From the NCBI GenBank assembly GCA_945878525.1, contig CAMCTU010000001.1:1-64000 (forward strand): a stretch of 64,000 nt of DNA. The letters run 5' to 3'. Under the pieces are notes generated by a model. The model saw only the letters and a program-made list of their open reading frames with translations. It did not search any database and was not told the origin of the DNA. The position numbers and the translations under genes were made by a program. Shown one piece after another: positions 35,529 to 44,708 of the stretch (its first letter is position 1; each line of letters begins with the position of its first letter). This DNA comes from Sphingobacterium thalpophilum. GTDB lineage: Bacteria > Bacteroidota > Bacteroidia > Sphingobacteriales > Sphingobacteriaceae.

Positions 35529-36626
35529 ATGATTATTTCGGGTAAATTGAAGATTCTGTTTATTTGCCTTTTGATCATCTTTCCTCATATAAATTTTGCT
35601 CAAACTGAACTGGCCGATCAGAAATATAGTAAGAACGCTATTTTTTTAAATCATAAGCGTGAAAGGTTGAGAATTCTTACTAATATGGAGAAGGTAATGG
35701 GCAAATTACCTAGACGTAATAAAAACCTTCCATTCGATTTACAAATTACTGATAGTATCATTGAAGATAATTTTACTCGCTATAACCTTACTTTAAATGT
35801 GACAGATAAAGAGCGTTTACCTGTTTACCTGTATATACCTAAACAAATTGGAATTCCAAAAAAACTCCCGGCCATGCTTGTGCTTCACGGCACTCATGCA
35901 TTAGGTAAGGGTGTTGTTGATGGACAAGGAGATAAACCTAACCGCGCTCATGCCAGAGAACTAGCAGAACGTGGCTATGTTGTTATTGCCCCTGATTACC
36001 CTAGTTTTGGTGATATGAATGATCATAATTTTGATACCGACAGATATGAATCAGCCACTATGCAGGCTATATATAATCATATGCGTTGTGTTGATCTGCT
36101 TCAGAGCAGAACTGATGTTGATCCTGAAAATATTGGTGTGCTTGGTCACTCACTTGGGGGACATAACGCAATGTTTGTTGCCGCATTTGATACCCGTTTA
36201 AAGGTTGCTGTTTCAAGCAGCGGATGGACCCAGTTTGAATTTTATAATATAGGTGATGAAGCATCTAAAAAATATGGTGGCAGACTTGGTCCCTGGGCTC
36301 AAACAAGGTATATGCCGCTGATACGCACAAAATATAAGCTTGATGCGAAACTGATTCCCTTCAATTTTGATGATATTATAACAGCTATTGCTCCACGAGC
36401 ATTTTTCTCTGTGTCACCTCTCAAGGATGCAAACTTTGATGTGAATGGTGTAAGAGAAGGTATCCTACTAGCTGCAAAAGCTTACAATAATTTGGGAGCA
36501 TCGGATATGCTTCAGATCCGATATCCGGATGCTGGCCATGATTTTCCGGTTGAAAATCGCAAAGAGGTTTATGGCTTTTTGGATAGAATACTTGGACACA
36601 CAGCATTATATGCACCGGTAAAGTAA
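35529..36626 (+). CDS. Secreted alpha/beta hydrolase, dienelactone-hydrolase/acetyl-xylan-esterase-like
   Basis: About 365 aa from ATG 35529, with a Sec signal peptide (about 1-25, ending INFAQ). Alpha/beta-hydrolase core: LPAMLVLHGTHALGKG (oxyanion region), RGYVVIAPDYPSFGD, nucleophile in GVLGHSLGGHNA (Ser about 210), and catalytic His in YPDAGHDFPVENRKE. An acidic residue is expected between, near FSVSPLKDANFD. It has a tandem paralogue directly downstream (36675) that shares GGRLGPWAQTRYMPL exactly. Probably an esterase removing acyl groups from the glycan. No operator of its own is seen; it follows the susCD terminator by only 29 bp. Confidence 0.85.
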   Translation: MIISGKLKILFICLLIIFPHINFAQTELADQKYSKNAIFLNHKRERLRILTNMEKVMGKLPRRNKNLPFDLQITDSIIEDNFTRYNLTLNVTDKERLPVYLYIPKQIGIPKKLPAMLVLHGTHALGKGVVDGQGDKPNRAHARELAERGYVVIAPDYPSFGDMNDHNFDTDRYESATMQAIYNHMRCVDLLQSRTDVDPENIGVLGHSLGGHNAMFVAAFDTRLKVAVSSSGWTQFEFYNIGDEASKKYGGRLGPWAQTRYMPLIRTKYKLDAKLIPFNFDDIITAIAPRAFFSVSPLKDANFDVNGVREGILLAAKAYNNLGASDMLQIRYPDAGHDFPVENRKEVYGFLDRILGHTALYAPVK

Positions 36627-36674
36627 TTCGTTTCTAATTTTTGATTATATATTTATTAAAACTAATTACATCCT

Positions 36675-37760
36675 ATGACAAAATCGACAAGCCGTCAGAT
36701 TGCAGTTATCAAACAAATTTTTATCACTCTCTTTTTAGTATTTCCTGCATGGGCCATTGCCCAGGAAAATATTGTTTCAGAAAATCATCAAAATTATAGA
36801 AAAGTAGTCCTGCAAAATATGCAAAAGGTAATGGGTGATTTACCTGAGAGAGCCGCTATAAAGCGTTCTGATATTCACGTGATTGATAGTGTAAAAGAAT
36901 CGAGTTTTATTCGTTATAATATACTTTTTACAGTCGAAAAAAATGAGATCATTCCATTGTATCTGTATATTCCGGTACAAACCCTTACTCCCCAAAAATT
37001 ACCTGCCATGCTGGTTTTACATGAGACTGACCCTTTAGGTAGAAAGGCAGTGGATGGACAGGGAAATAAGGCTAACCGTTCGCATGCCCGGGAATTGGCT
37101 CAACGGGGATATATTGTAATTGCTCCTGATTTCCCCAGCTTTGGAGAAACTGAAGATTATAATTTCGAAACAGATCGTTATAAATCAGGTACCATGAAAG
37201 GTGTTTTTAACCATATGCGTTGTATTGATTTGCTTCAAAGCCGGGCTGATGTGGATGCCGAAAATATTGGTGTAATAGGACATTCCCTTGGTGGACATAA
37301 TTCTATTTTCCTTGCAGCAATGGATGAGCGCATAAAAGTCGCTGTTAGCAGTTGCGGATGGACACAATTAGATTTTTACAATATTGGAGCCGATGCCGAA
37401 AAGAAGTATGGGGGGAGACTTGGTCCCTGGGCTCAAACCCGCTACATGCCATTATTGAGAACAAAGTATAATCTGGAAAATAAGAAGGTTCCTTTTGACT
37501 TTAATCTTATGATTGCAGCAATTGCTCCAAGAGCATTCTTTTCAGTTTCTCCAACGAGGGATGGCAACTTTGATTATAAGGGAGTTCAGGCAGGAATTGC
37601 CTTGATAGAACCGATATACCGGAACCTCAATTCATTAGATAAACTGCAGGTTCGCTATCCTGACGATGAACACGATTTTCCTCTCGAAAACCGTAAAGAA
37701 GCCTATGCTTTTATTGATAAAATACTAGGCCATACACCCAGAAATACTGAATTCAAATAA
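36675..37760 (+). CDS. Secreted alpha/beta hydrolase, tandem paralogue
   Basis: 361 aa with signal peptide (FLVFPAWAIAQ cleavage region at about 30-35). It has the same layout as the gene upstream: LPAMLVLHETDPLGRK, RGYIVIAPDFPSFGE, nucleophile GVIGHSLGGHNS (Ser about 204), and C-terminal YPDDEHDFPLENRKE with His. One visible difference: the oxyanion-region HGTHA of the first copy is HETDP here, and AGHDF is DEHDF, which may alter specificity. It is 48 bp after its paralogue and 18 bp before the amidohydrolase; probably one transcript. Confidence 0.85.
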   Translation: MTKSTSRQIAVIKQIFITLFLVFPAWAIAQENIVSENHQNYRKVVLQNMQKVMGDLPERAAIKRSDIHVIDSVKESSFIRYNILFTVEKNEIIPLYLYIPVQTLTPQKLPAMLVLHETDPLGRKAVDGQGNKANRSHARELAQRGYIVIAPDFPSFGETEDYNFETDRYKSGTMKGVFNHMRCIDLLQSRADVDAENIGVIGHSLGGHNSIFLAAMDERIKVAVSSCGWTQLDFYNIGADAEKKYGGRLGPWAQTRYMPLLRTKYNLENKKVPFDFNLMIAAIAPRAFFSVSPTRDGNFDYKGVQAGIALIEPIYRNLNSLDKLQVRYPDDEHDFPLENRKEAYAFIDKILGHTPRNTEFK

Positions 37761-37777
37761 TATAATCAGCTTTCGGA

Positions 37778-38776
37778 ATGCTCAAAAAAGAATACTCAAG
37801 ACGTGAATTTATAATTAAAAATTCATTTGCAGGACTCGGTGCTGCTCTATCGATGGGATTTGTTCCCAACCTGATTGCAAATACTTTGGATCAGAATGCT
37901 TTGTTGGATCGTAGAAATGCTGCCGAACCCATTATTGATATACATCAGCATACAGATTATAGCGGAAGATCAAATGATCTGCTGATACCTCATCAGCGTG
38001 CAATGGGAGTGACTAAAACAATTTTATTGCCTGCAGGTCGTCCGCTGAGTTATGGCTCTACCTATTATGGCTATAGCAATGGACTGCAGGCGCAAGCCAC
38101 AGGTAATGAAGTATGTTTTCAATTTGCAAAAGCCCATTCTGATGAATTTATTTTTGGGGCAAATGAAGTTCCGGATATGCCGGGTGCAGTACGGGAAATT
38201 GAAAAATATCTAAAGCTCGGTGCTCCTGTTATTGGGGAGCTCAAATTCGGACTTGATTGTGACTCCCCGGCAATGCAGCGTATTTATGAACTGGCAACTT
38301 CTTATAATGTTCCTGTTTTGATGCATTGGCAACACAATATGTATAACAGAGGTATAGAACGCTTCCACATAATGCTGAAGAAATACCCAAAAGTGAATTT
38401 TATTGGTCATGCACAAACCTGGTGGGCAGATATTGATAAGAATCATATTGATCAGAATATTCTTTATCCTAAGGGTAATGTGAGCAGGGGAGGACTAACA
38501 GATCGTCTGCTTACTGAATATCCGAATATGTTTGGTGATTTCTCAGCAGGTTCCGGATTGGGCTCACTGACCAGAGATGAGGATCATGCCCGCGGATTTT
38601 TAGAACGTCACCAGGATAAATTGCTTTTTGGTAGTGATTGCTCTGATTTTCTGGGTGCCGGGAAGTCCTGCCTTGGGGCTAATATCATACCTGCCATCCG
38701 TAAATTAGCTCCAAATAAGGCTGTCGAGCGGAAAATACTGTATGAGAATGCCCAAAAACTATTCAAACTTTCATAA
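37778..38776 (+). CDS. Tat-exported amidohydrolase-family protein
   Basis: Metal-dependent TIM-barrel hydrolase of the amidohydrolase_2 (ACMSD-like) family, 332 aa. It has a Tat signal (YSRREFIIKNSFAGLGAAL). Metal-binding HxH is in IIDIHQHTDYSG (about residues 51-53). Later blocks are VLMHWQHN (His), VNFIGHAQTWW (His) and KLLFGSDCSDF (Asp). Enzymes of this type are decarboxylases or lactonases/hydrolases. It sits in the run 35529-40190 between the hydrolase pair and a ceramidase-like gene. Confidence 0.86.
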   Translation: MLKKEYSRREFIIKNSFAGLGAALSMGFVPNLIANTLDQNALLDRRNAAEPIIDIHQHTDYSGRSNDLLIPHQRAMGVTKTILLPAGRPLSYGSTYYGYSNGLQAQATGNEVCFQFAKAHSDEFIFGANEVPDMPGAVREIEKYLKLGAPVIGELKFGLDCDSPAMQRIYELATSYNVPVLMHWQHNMYNRGIERFHIMLKKYPKVNFIGHAQTWWADIDKNHIDQNILYPKGNVSRGGLTDRLLTEYPNMFGDFSAGSGLGSLTRDEDHARGFLERHQDKLLFGSDCSDFLGAGKSCLGANIIPAIRKLAPNKAVERKILYENAQKLFKLS

Positions 38777-38819
38777 ATGTCCAAAATTTATTCAAAATAA
38801 ATATATTATAACCTTCAAA

Positions 38820-40190
38820 ATGAAAATTTTAATCATTAATCTGCTAATAGTTCTAGTCACATTCCTAATTCCGGTTCAGGCACAAAATACCGCTAACCTT
38901 GAATGGAAAGCCGGTGTTAGTAAAGCCGATATTACCCCAAAGATGGCCATGCCTATGGCAGGTTTTGCTGCCCGTACTCACTCATCAGATGGCACTTTGC
39001 ATCGCATCTGGGCAAAGGCTTTGGCTATCGAAGATTCAAAGGGAAATAAAGCTGTAATGGTCAGTTCTGATCTTTTGGGCTTCCCTAAAGATGTATCCGA
39101 CCGGATCAGAGATCGGGTAAAATCGAACTATGGATTAGATCGTGCTCAGATTTTGCTCAATAGTTCCCATACCCATTCCGGACCTGTAATTGGGGACGCC
39201 CTGATGGATATTTACGTTCTTGACAATCAGCAAATTGAAAGTATTAAGCAATACACCAAAATTCTCGAGGATCAGATTGTAAATATGGTTGGAGAGGCTC
39301 TTAAGGATATGGAGCCGGCAGGACTATTTGCTCAAAATGGAGTTACACGATTTCAGGTGAACCGCCGGAATAATGCAGCAAATTTACTTACCCAGTTAAC
39401 AGAGCTTCAGGGTCCAAATGATTATGCAGTTCCGGTAATCAAGGTTATGAATGCAAAAGGAGATATTAAAGCAATTGCTTTTGGATATGCCTGTCATCCA
39501 ACAGTTTTAAGTGGCTATGACTGGTCTGGTGATTATCCAGGATTTACACAGATTGAGCTTGAAAATACATATCCTGGCGCCACCGCATTATTTTTTCAAA
39601 GTGCAGGTGCTGATCAAAATCCCTTACCAAGACATACCGTACCTTTGGCTAAGCAATATGGAAAGGAACTTGCTGCAGCAGTTGAGCGGGTACTGGAAGA
39701 AGATATGCGCAAATTGCCTTCAGGTTTGATGACAAGCTACTCAGAATTGGATCTTCCACTGGCAACTCCACCAACTGAAGCAGAATATACAAAATTCATA
39801 GGTACAAGTACTGTTCCTTATCAAAAGAGATGGGCCGAACGTATGAGGGGGAAGATCAGATCAGGTGAAAAATTAATTACTTCTTACCCATATCCTGTTC
39901 AGGTATGGTCGATCGGCGATCAGCCTATTGTGAGCCTTGGTGGTGAGCTTTTAATTGAATATGCTATAAAAATAAAACAAATGCTGGGTGCTGATGCATT
40001 TGTATATGGATATTCAAATGATGTTATGGCCTATGTTCCTTCATCCCTTGTGCTAAAAGAAGGCTCTTATGAAGGGGAATCACATACTGTTTATGGTCTC
40101 CCTTCCAAATGGCAGGTAGGAATCGAAACAAGGATACTGAATGAGGTAATTAAACTATCAGAGAAGAACGGTCTCATTAAAAATAAATAA
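38820..40190 (+). CDS. Neutral/alkaline non-lysosomal ceramidase-like protein
   Basis: About 456 aa from ATG 38820, with a Sec signal (MKILIINLLIVLVTFLIPVQA). An upstream ATG within the previous gene would add a 26-residue tail lacking signal character. Ceramidase N-terminal-domain traits: WKAGVSKADITPKMAMPMAGFA, SSHTHSGPVIGD (zinc-binding HxH), FGYACHPTVLSGYDWSGDYPGF and GADQNPLPRH. Proteins of this size in glycan clusters lack the C-terminal Ig domain of real ceramidases, and their true substrate is unsettled. A paralogue is at 61976. A strong hairpin follows. Confidence 0.85.
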   Translation: MKILIINLLIVLVTFLIPVQAQNTANLEWKAGVSKADITPKMAMPMAGFAARTHSSDGTLHRIWAKALAIEDSKGNKAVMVSSDLLGFPKDVSDRIRDRVKSNYGLDRAQILLNSSHTHSGPVIGDALMDIYVLDNQQIESIKQYTKILEDQIVNMVGEALKDMEPAGLFAQNGVTRFQVNRRNNAANLLTQLTELQGPNDYAVPVIKVMNAKGDIKAIAFGYACHPTVLSGYDWSGDYPGFTQIELENTYPGATALFFQSAGADQNPLPRHTVPLAKQYGKELAAAVERVLEEDMRKLPSGLMTSYSELDLPLATPPTEAEYTKFIGTSTVPYQKRWAERMRGKIRSGEKLITSYPYPVQVWSIGDQPIVSLGGELLIEYAIKIKQMLGADAFVYGYSNDVMAYVPSSLVLKEGSYEGESHTVYGLPSKWQVGIETRILNEVIKLSEKNGLIKNK

Positions 40191-40198
40191 TCCTGCCT

Positions 40199-40233
40199 AG
40201 ATTTCATCCTGATTAAAATTCAGGATGAAATCT
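40199..40233 (+). terminator. Hairpin terminator before the DUF1080 unit
   Basis: Perfect 14-bp stem AGATTTCATCCTGA / TCAGGATGAAATCT around a 7-nt loop, 9 nt after the ceramidase-like stop. The 3' T tract is poor (CATATATTT) but the stem is strong. Confidence 0.72.
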
Positions 40234-40243
40234 CATATATTTA

Positions 40244-40257
40244 CGTGTACGTAAACG
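40244..40257. promoter_or_regulatory. LacI-type operator, site 5
   Basis: CGTGTACGTAAACG, the best palindromic match, ending only 10 bp before the DUF1080 ATG. A -7-like element TATATTTA (40236-40243) abuts it. If real, the transcript leader is extremely short and the repressor would block both promoter and ribosome entry. Confidence 0.75.
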
Positions 40258-40266
40258 GAAAATGTA

Positions 40267-40950
40267 ATGAAACGAGTCTTCTTGCTTTTAACCCTTATTT
40301 TTGTTATTCATACTTCAAAAGCTAATCCCGGGAAAGGATGGATCAGTCTTTTTGATGGAAAAAGTTTGGATGGCTGGCATCACTTTAACAGTACCAAAGA
40401 AATTAAAAGCTGGAAGATAGAAAATGGCTCGCTGGTATGTTTGGGAGCTAAAGGTCCGAGTGGATCAGGAGATCTTATCAGTAATCGTTCATTCCGGAAT
40501 TTTGAATTAAGATGGGAATGGAAAGTTGATAAAGGAAGCAATAGTGGTGTTTTCTATCATATTGTTGAGGATCCAAAGTACAAAAGGGCAATTGAGACCT
40601 CGCCTGAATATCAGATTATTGATGACGTAAACTTTCCTGCTAAACTAGAAGATTCACAAAAGGCCGGTGCCGATTATTCAATGTATTCTCCAGTTGAAAA
40701 TAAGATACTTAAACCGATAGGGGAATGGAATAATTCCCGGATTATCTTCAATAATGGGCGTGTAGAACATTGGCTCAATGGTGTTCGTATTGTTAAATTT
40801 AAAGCATGGACCAAGGCCTGGTATAAGCTTAGATCTGAGGGTAAATGGAAAGAATACCCGGATTATGGATTATCTCCAGATGGTAAGATTGGACTTCAGG
40901 ATCATGGCAATAAGGCCTATTTTAAGAATATTCAAATAAGGGAATTATAA
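40267..40950 (+). CDS. DUF1080 (3-keto-disaccharide hydrolase-type) protein
   Basis: Secreted 227-aa concanavalin-fold protein with signal peptide (about 1-19). Typical DUF1080 sequence: WISLFDGKSLDGWHHF, WKIENGSLVCLG, GDLISNRSFRNFELRWEWKV, GSNSGVFYHIVED, PEYQIIDD, GEWNNSRIIFNNGRVEHWLNG and GKIGLQDHG. Family members that have been studied hydrolyse glycosidic bonds of 3-keto sugars after oxidation by a Gfo/Idh/MocA-type or flavin dehydrogenase; that role is known for some members and inferred here. Such a gene is followed 5 bp later by an oxidoreductase of the matching family. Confidence 0.9.
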   Translation: MKRVFLLLTLIFVIHTSKANPGKGWISLFDGKSLDGWHHFNSTKEIKSWKIENGSLVCLGAKGPSGSGDLISNRSFRNFELRWEWKVDKGSNSGVFYHIVEDPKYKRAIETSPEYQIIDDVNFPAKLEDSQKAGADYSMYSPVENKILKPIGEWNNSRIIFNNGRVEHWLNGVRIVKFKAWTKAWYKLRSEGKWKEYPDYGLSPDGKIGLQDHGNKAYFKNIQIREL

Positions 40951-40976
40951 AAACAATGAACATTAAAGTTCGATTT

Positions 40977-42380
40977 ATGAAGAATAAACAGACATTTCTA
41001 TGCGCCAGAAATACATTCCTGATACTTGGAACAGCTTTGTTGCTCATAGGTAGCAGTTGTGGCAATAAAGAGCTTAAGAGTGATATGAAAGATGAGAAAA
41101 TTCGAATTATCACGCTTGACCCAGGTCATTTTCATGCAGCCTTACTACAAAAATCAATGTATGATGAGATCGATTCAGTGGTTCATATCTATGCTCCAGA
41201 GGGATTAGAATTAGATAATCACATGAAACTGGTGGATAGTTATAATTCAAGGGAGGAGAATCCGACATCATGGAAACATGAAATTTACCGTGGTACTGAT
41301 TACCTCGAAAAAATGTTCAGTGATAAGGCGGGTAATGTGGTTATTATTTCAGGTAACAATAAATTAAAGACGAATTATATTAGTCGAGCTATTGATTCTG
41401 GAATGAATGTGCTTGCTGATAAGCCACTGGCAATTAATGAGGATGGGTTCAGGTCGCTAGAAAATGCCTTTGCAAAAGCAAAAGAGAAAAATGTTGTTTT
41501 GTACGATATCATGACAGAAAGATATAATATTTACTATGTGCTTCAGCGTGCATTAAGTCAGGATACCTCATTTTTTGGCTCTTTGGAAAAGGGGACTCCA
41601 GATAATCCGGCAGTGATGCAGGAAAGTGTTCATCATTTCTATAAGAATGTATCAGGTAAGCCTCTGGTAAGACCAGCATGGTTTTTTGATGTGGAGCAGG
41701 AGGGTCGCGGACTGGTTGATATTACAACTCACATGGTGGATCTTATTCAATGGGAATGTTTTCCTGATGTGGTCATTGATTATAAAAAGGATATCACTAT
41801 GCTTTCAGCAAAAGAATGGGCTACTCAGCTCAACCTGGAACAGTTTCAGAAATCGACTAATAAGGACCAGTTTCCGGAATACCTTCATAAATACCTCAAA
41901 AATGGAATATTGAAGGTAATGTCAAATGGTGAAATGAATTATACAATTAAAGGGGTTCATGCACGTGTTGGGATAAAATGGAATTATGAAGCACCTGAAG
42001 GATCTGGAGACACACATTTTGCCAAAATGAGAGGAACTAAAGCCAATATTTTAATTAGGCAGGGTAAAGAGCAAAACTATAAGCCGGTGGTTTATCTTGA
42101 ATTACTTAATTCAGAACCAACTTCTGCAAAACAATTAATGGATGCAATAGGAAAGTTGCAGGCTTTATATCCTGGTCTTGCTGTGAAGAAAGCTGCTAAT
42201 GAATGGGAGTTGATCATACCTGAGAAGCTTAAAGTGCCTCATGAAGAACATTTTGCTGAAGTTGTAAAAAAATATCTGACTTATTTAAAAGGAGCAGAGC
42301 TTCCAGGCTGGGAGGTTCCAAACATGCTTGCTAAGTATTACACAACTATAAAAGCAGCAGAAATGGCCTCAAAGAAGTAA
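40977..42380 (+). CDS. Gfo/Idh/MocA-family oxidoreductase, probable lipoprotein
   Basis: About 467 aa. I prefer ATG 40977, but ATG 40956 is equally possible. The N-terminus has a hydrophobic stretch ending in LLIGSSC, a lipobox. Then a Rossmann domain (IRIITLDPGHFHAALL, NVVIISGNNKLKTNYISRAID, MNVLADKPLAI with the conserved EKP-like DKP Lys) and a C-terminal oxidoreductase_C-type domain (GRGLVDITTHMVDLIQW, with conserved His). Family members oxidise or reduce sugars with NAD(P). The apparent lipoprotein signal is peculiar for a nucleotide-dependent enzyme; tightly bound cofactor is possible. It forms a pair with DUF1080. Confidence 0.82.
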   Translation: MKNKQTFLCARNTFLILGTALLLIGSSCGNKELKSDMKDEKIRIITLDPGHFHAALLQKSMYDEIDSVVHIYAPEGLELDNHMKLVDSYNSREENPTSWKHEIYRGTDYLEKMFSDKAGNVVIISGNNKLKTNYISRAIDSGMNVLADKPLAINEDGFRSLENAFAKAKEKNVVLYDIMTERYNIYYVLQRALSQDTSFFGSLEKGTPDNPAVMQESVHHFYKNVSGKPLVRPAWFFDVEQEGRGLVDITTHMVDLIQWECFPDVVIDYKKDITMLSAKEWATQLNLEQFQKSTNKDQFPEYLHKYLKNGILKVMSNGEMNYTIKGVHARVGIKWNYEAPEGSGDTHFAKMRGTKANILIRQGKEQNYKPVVYLELLNSEPTSAKQLMDAIGKLQALYPGLAVKKAANEWELIIPEKLKVPHEEHFAEVVKKYLTYLKGAELPGWEVPNMLAKYYTTIKAAEMASKK

Positions 42381-42553
42381 ATTTAAAATAATAACTGAGT
42401 TAAATTGAGCTGCAGGGCTCTGCTCAGATAGAATATAGGTTACAAGAATAGTTTTGTATTTTTCAGCATTAACTAGAGCATAGACTTTTGTTACCTGATT
42501 GTCATCCTGTAAGATGATCATGTTATTGAATTGTTATATAATTAAGATTGAAA

Positions 42554-43570
42554 ATGACTGATTTAGAAGTATTAGAACAAGAATTATTAAAGCCGACAGA
42601 TGCCTTAATCAACGATATTACAAAGATTGAAGGGGACCTAATTCTGTTGGGTGTTGGTGGGAAAATGGGGCCGAGTATGGCAAAATTGGCTCGAAGGGCC
42701 ATCACTCAGGCGGGAATCAACAAAAAAGTCATTGGAATTTCTCGTTTTTCGGAAGCAGGTACTCGTGAAGAACTCGAAGCAGATGGTATTGAAACGATTT
42801 CTGCTGATCTGCTGAATGAAAAAGAACTTGCCGCTTTACCTGATGCTCCAAACATTATTTATCTGGCCGGTACCAAGTTTGGAACCACAGGGAAAGAGCC
42901 TTTTACATGGGCGATGAATTCGTATCTGCCGGGTCGAGTCGCTGAGCGTTACAAAAACTCACGAATTGTGGCCTTTTCAACGGGGAATGTTTATCCCTTC
43001 ACACCAATTGGCTCTGGTGGTCTTTCTGAAGATCATGTTCCAGCGCCTGTAGGTGAATATGGTCAGTCATGTTTAGGCAGAGAACGTATTTTTCAGTATT
43101 TCTCTGAAAGATACCAGATTCCGACTTTGATTTACCGACTAAATTACGCGATTGACCTTCGTTACGGCGTCTTGCTTGAGATTGCAAAATCTGTAAATGA
43201 AGGAAGAGCCATTGATCTCACCACTGGCAGTGTGAATGTGATCTGGCAAGGTGATGCGAATGAGATCGCAATTCGTTCATTGCTGCATTGCGAAGTTCCA
43301 GCTAATATTCTGAATGTAACTGGTCCGGAGACTTTATCAGTTAAATGGCTTGCAGAGCAGTTTGGACTTTTAATGAATAAGGAGCCATTGTTTATTAATG
43401 ATCCTCAGGCCAATGCATTATTGAATAATGCCTCCAAAGCACATAAGTTATTTGGCTATCCGAGAGTAACAGTCCGTGATATGATTGAAATGACTGTCGC
43501 ATGGATTCAGGGTGGTGGTAAAATGATTAATAAGCCAACTCATTTTCAGGAAAGAAAAGGTCAGTTTTAA
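42554..43570 (+). CDS. NAD-dependent epimerase/dehydratase-family (extended SDR) protein
   Basis: Cytoplasmic, 338 aa from ATG 42554, no signal. The N-terminal Rossmann motif GVGGKMGPSMA (about 34-44) differs from the classic GxxGxxG but keeps the glycines. NIIYLAGTKFG and AFSTGNVYPF follow the SDR pattern. The catalytic block reads EYGQSCLGRER: Tyr is present but the YxxxK lysine position is Cys. RLNYAIDLRYGVL and VNVIWQGDANE are substrate-domain-like segments. Starts an apparent cytoplasmic trio (SDR, aldolase, then exported enolase). Product unknown; a sugar-acid oxidation or epimerisation is plausible. Confidence 0.75.
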   Translation: MTDLEVLEQELLKPTDALINDITKIEGDLILLGVGGKMGPSMAKLARRAITQAGINKKVIGISRFSEAGTREELEADGIETISADLLNEKELAALPDAPNIIYLAGTKFGTTGKEPFTWAMNSYLPGRVAERYKNSRIVAFSTGNVYPFTPIGSGGLSEDHVPAPVGEYGQSCLGRERIFQYFSERYQIPTLIYRLNYAIDLRYGVLLEIAKSVNEGRAIDLTTGSVNVIWQGDANEIAIRSLLHCEVPANILNVTGPETLSVKWLAEQFGLLMNKEPLFINDPQANALLNNASKAHKLFGYPRVTVRDMIEMTVAWIQGGGKMINKPTHFQERKGQF

Positions 43571-43600
43571 CTAAATATTGAAGATAAATTGTTTAGAAGT

Positions 43601-44674
43601 ATGTCAACCAAAACCTTAGATCCGGCGCTTAAAAGTTTACTGCAAAGTGGAACTGTTCTACCCGCAATTCCATTGGCTTTAAACTCTTCCCGACAGTTTG
43701 ATGAGGCTCGTCAGAGAGGACTTGCGAGATATTATGTAGCCACAGGTGCAGGTGGTCTGGCTGTTGCGGTGCATTCAACGCAGTTTGAGATCAGAAATCC
43801 GGAAATTAACTTATTTGAAACAGTTTTGAGAGTTGTCTCAGAAGAGATAGATAATTCAAATCCGGATAGACCATTTATTAAGATTGCGGGAATTTGCGGA
43901 CCAACTACACAAGCAGTTAAGGAAGCTGAAACTGCATTGAAATATGGATTTGATCTTGGGCTGCTTAGTATGGGCGGACTACAATCCTGGACTGAAAAAG
44001 CCATTCTTCAGCGGGTACGAGATGTTGCTGAAATAATGCCTTTAATTGGATTTTACCTGCAGCCATCAGTTGGAGGGAGAATTTTCAGTTATGAATTTTG
44101 GCAGGAATTTGCAGAAATTAAGAATATTGAAGCAATTAAAGTTGCTGCATTCAACCGTTATCAGACTCTTGATGTAGTCAGAGCCGTGTGCGCATCGTCA
44201 AGATCCAATGAAATTGATTTATACACTGGTAATGATGATAATATCATACCTGATCTGTTGACTAAATATAGTTTCGCAGTCAATGGTAACAGGGTTGAAA
44301 AGGAGTTTGTTGGTGGCTTGCTTGGTCATTGGGCTGTATGGACAAGAGCAGCTGTTAAATTACTTGATGAAATAAAAGCTTGTAAAGCTAATGGTAATAA
44401 GGGAATAGCGGAATTACTGACGAAAGGAATTGAGGTAACGGATATGAATGCTGCGATCTTTGATCCTGCAAATAATTTCCATGGATGTATTCCGGGTATT
44501 CATGAGGTTTTACGTAGACAGGGTTTATTGGAAGGTCGCTGGTGTCTGAATCCTCAGGAAGAATTATCACCAGGACAGATGGAAGAAATTGATCGCGTGT
44601 GTAAAGCCTATCCTCATCTTATTGATGATCAGTTTGTTAAAGAGCTATTGCTTGCGGAATTTCAGTCTAAATAG
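43601..44674 (+). CDS. Dihydrodipicolinate-synthase-family aldolase
   Basis: Cytoplasmic TIM-barrel class I aldolase, about 357 aa from ATG 43601 (a TTG four codons upstream is possible). Schiff-base Lys in IEAIKVAAFNRYQ (about 180) and the assisting Tyr in LIGFYLQPSVGG (about 152) are present. The usual GTTGE loop is replaced by TGAGGLAVAVHSTQF. The C-terminus is longer than in DapA (about 290 aa). Enzymes of this family cleave or form 2-keto-3-deoxy sugar acids, pyruvate adducts or similar. It lies 30 bp after the SDR gene, so the two may act in sequence on a sugar acid. Confidence 0.83.
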   Translation: MSTKTLDPALKSLLQSGTVLPAIPLALNSSRQFDEARQRGLARYYVATGAGGLAVAVHSTQFEIRNPEINLFETVLRVVSEEIDNSNPDRPFIKIAGICGPTTQAVKEAETALKYGFDLGLLSMGGLQSWTEKAILQRVRDVAEIMPLIGFYLQPSVGGRIFSYEFWQEFAEIKNIEAIKVAAFNRYQTLDVVRAVCASSRSNEIDLYTGNDDNIIPDLLTKYSFAVNGNRVEKEFVGGLLGHWAVWTRAAVKLLDEIKACKANGNKGIAELLTKGIEVTDMNAAIFDPANNFHGCIPGIHEVLRRQGLLEGRWCLNPQEELSPGQMEEIDRVCKAYPHLIDDQFVKELLLAEFQSK

Positions 44675-44708
44675 CTACCATGTTTTACTAATTGTTATAA
44701 ATTACAAT

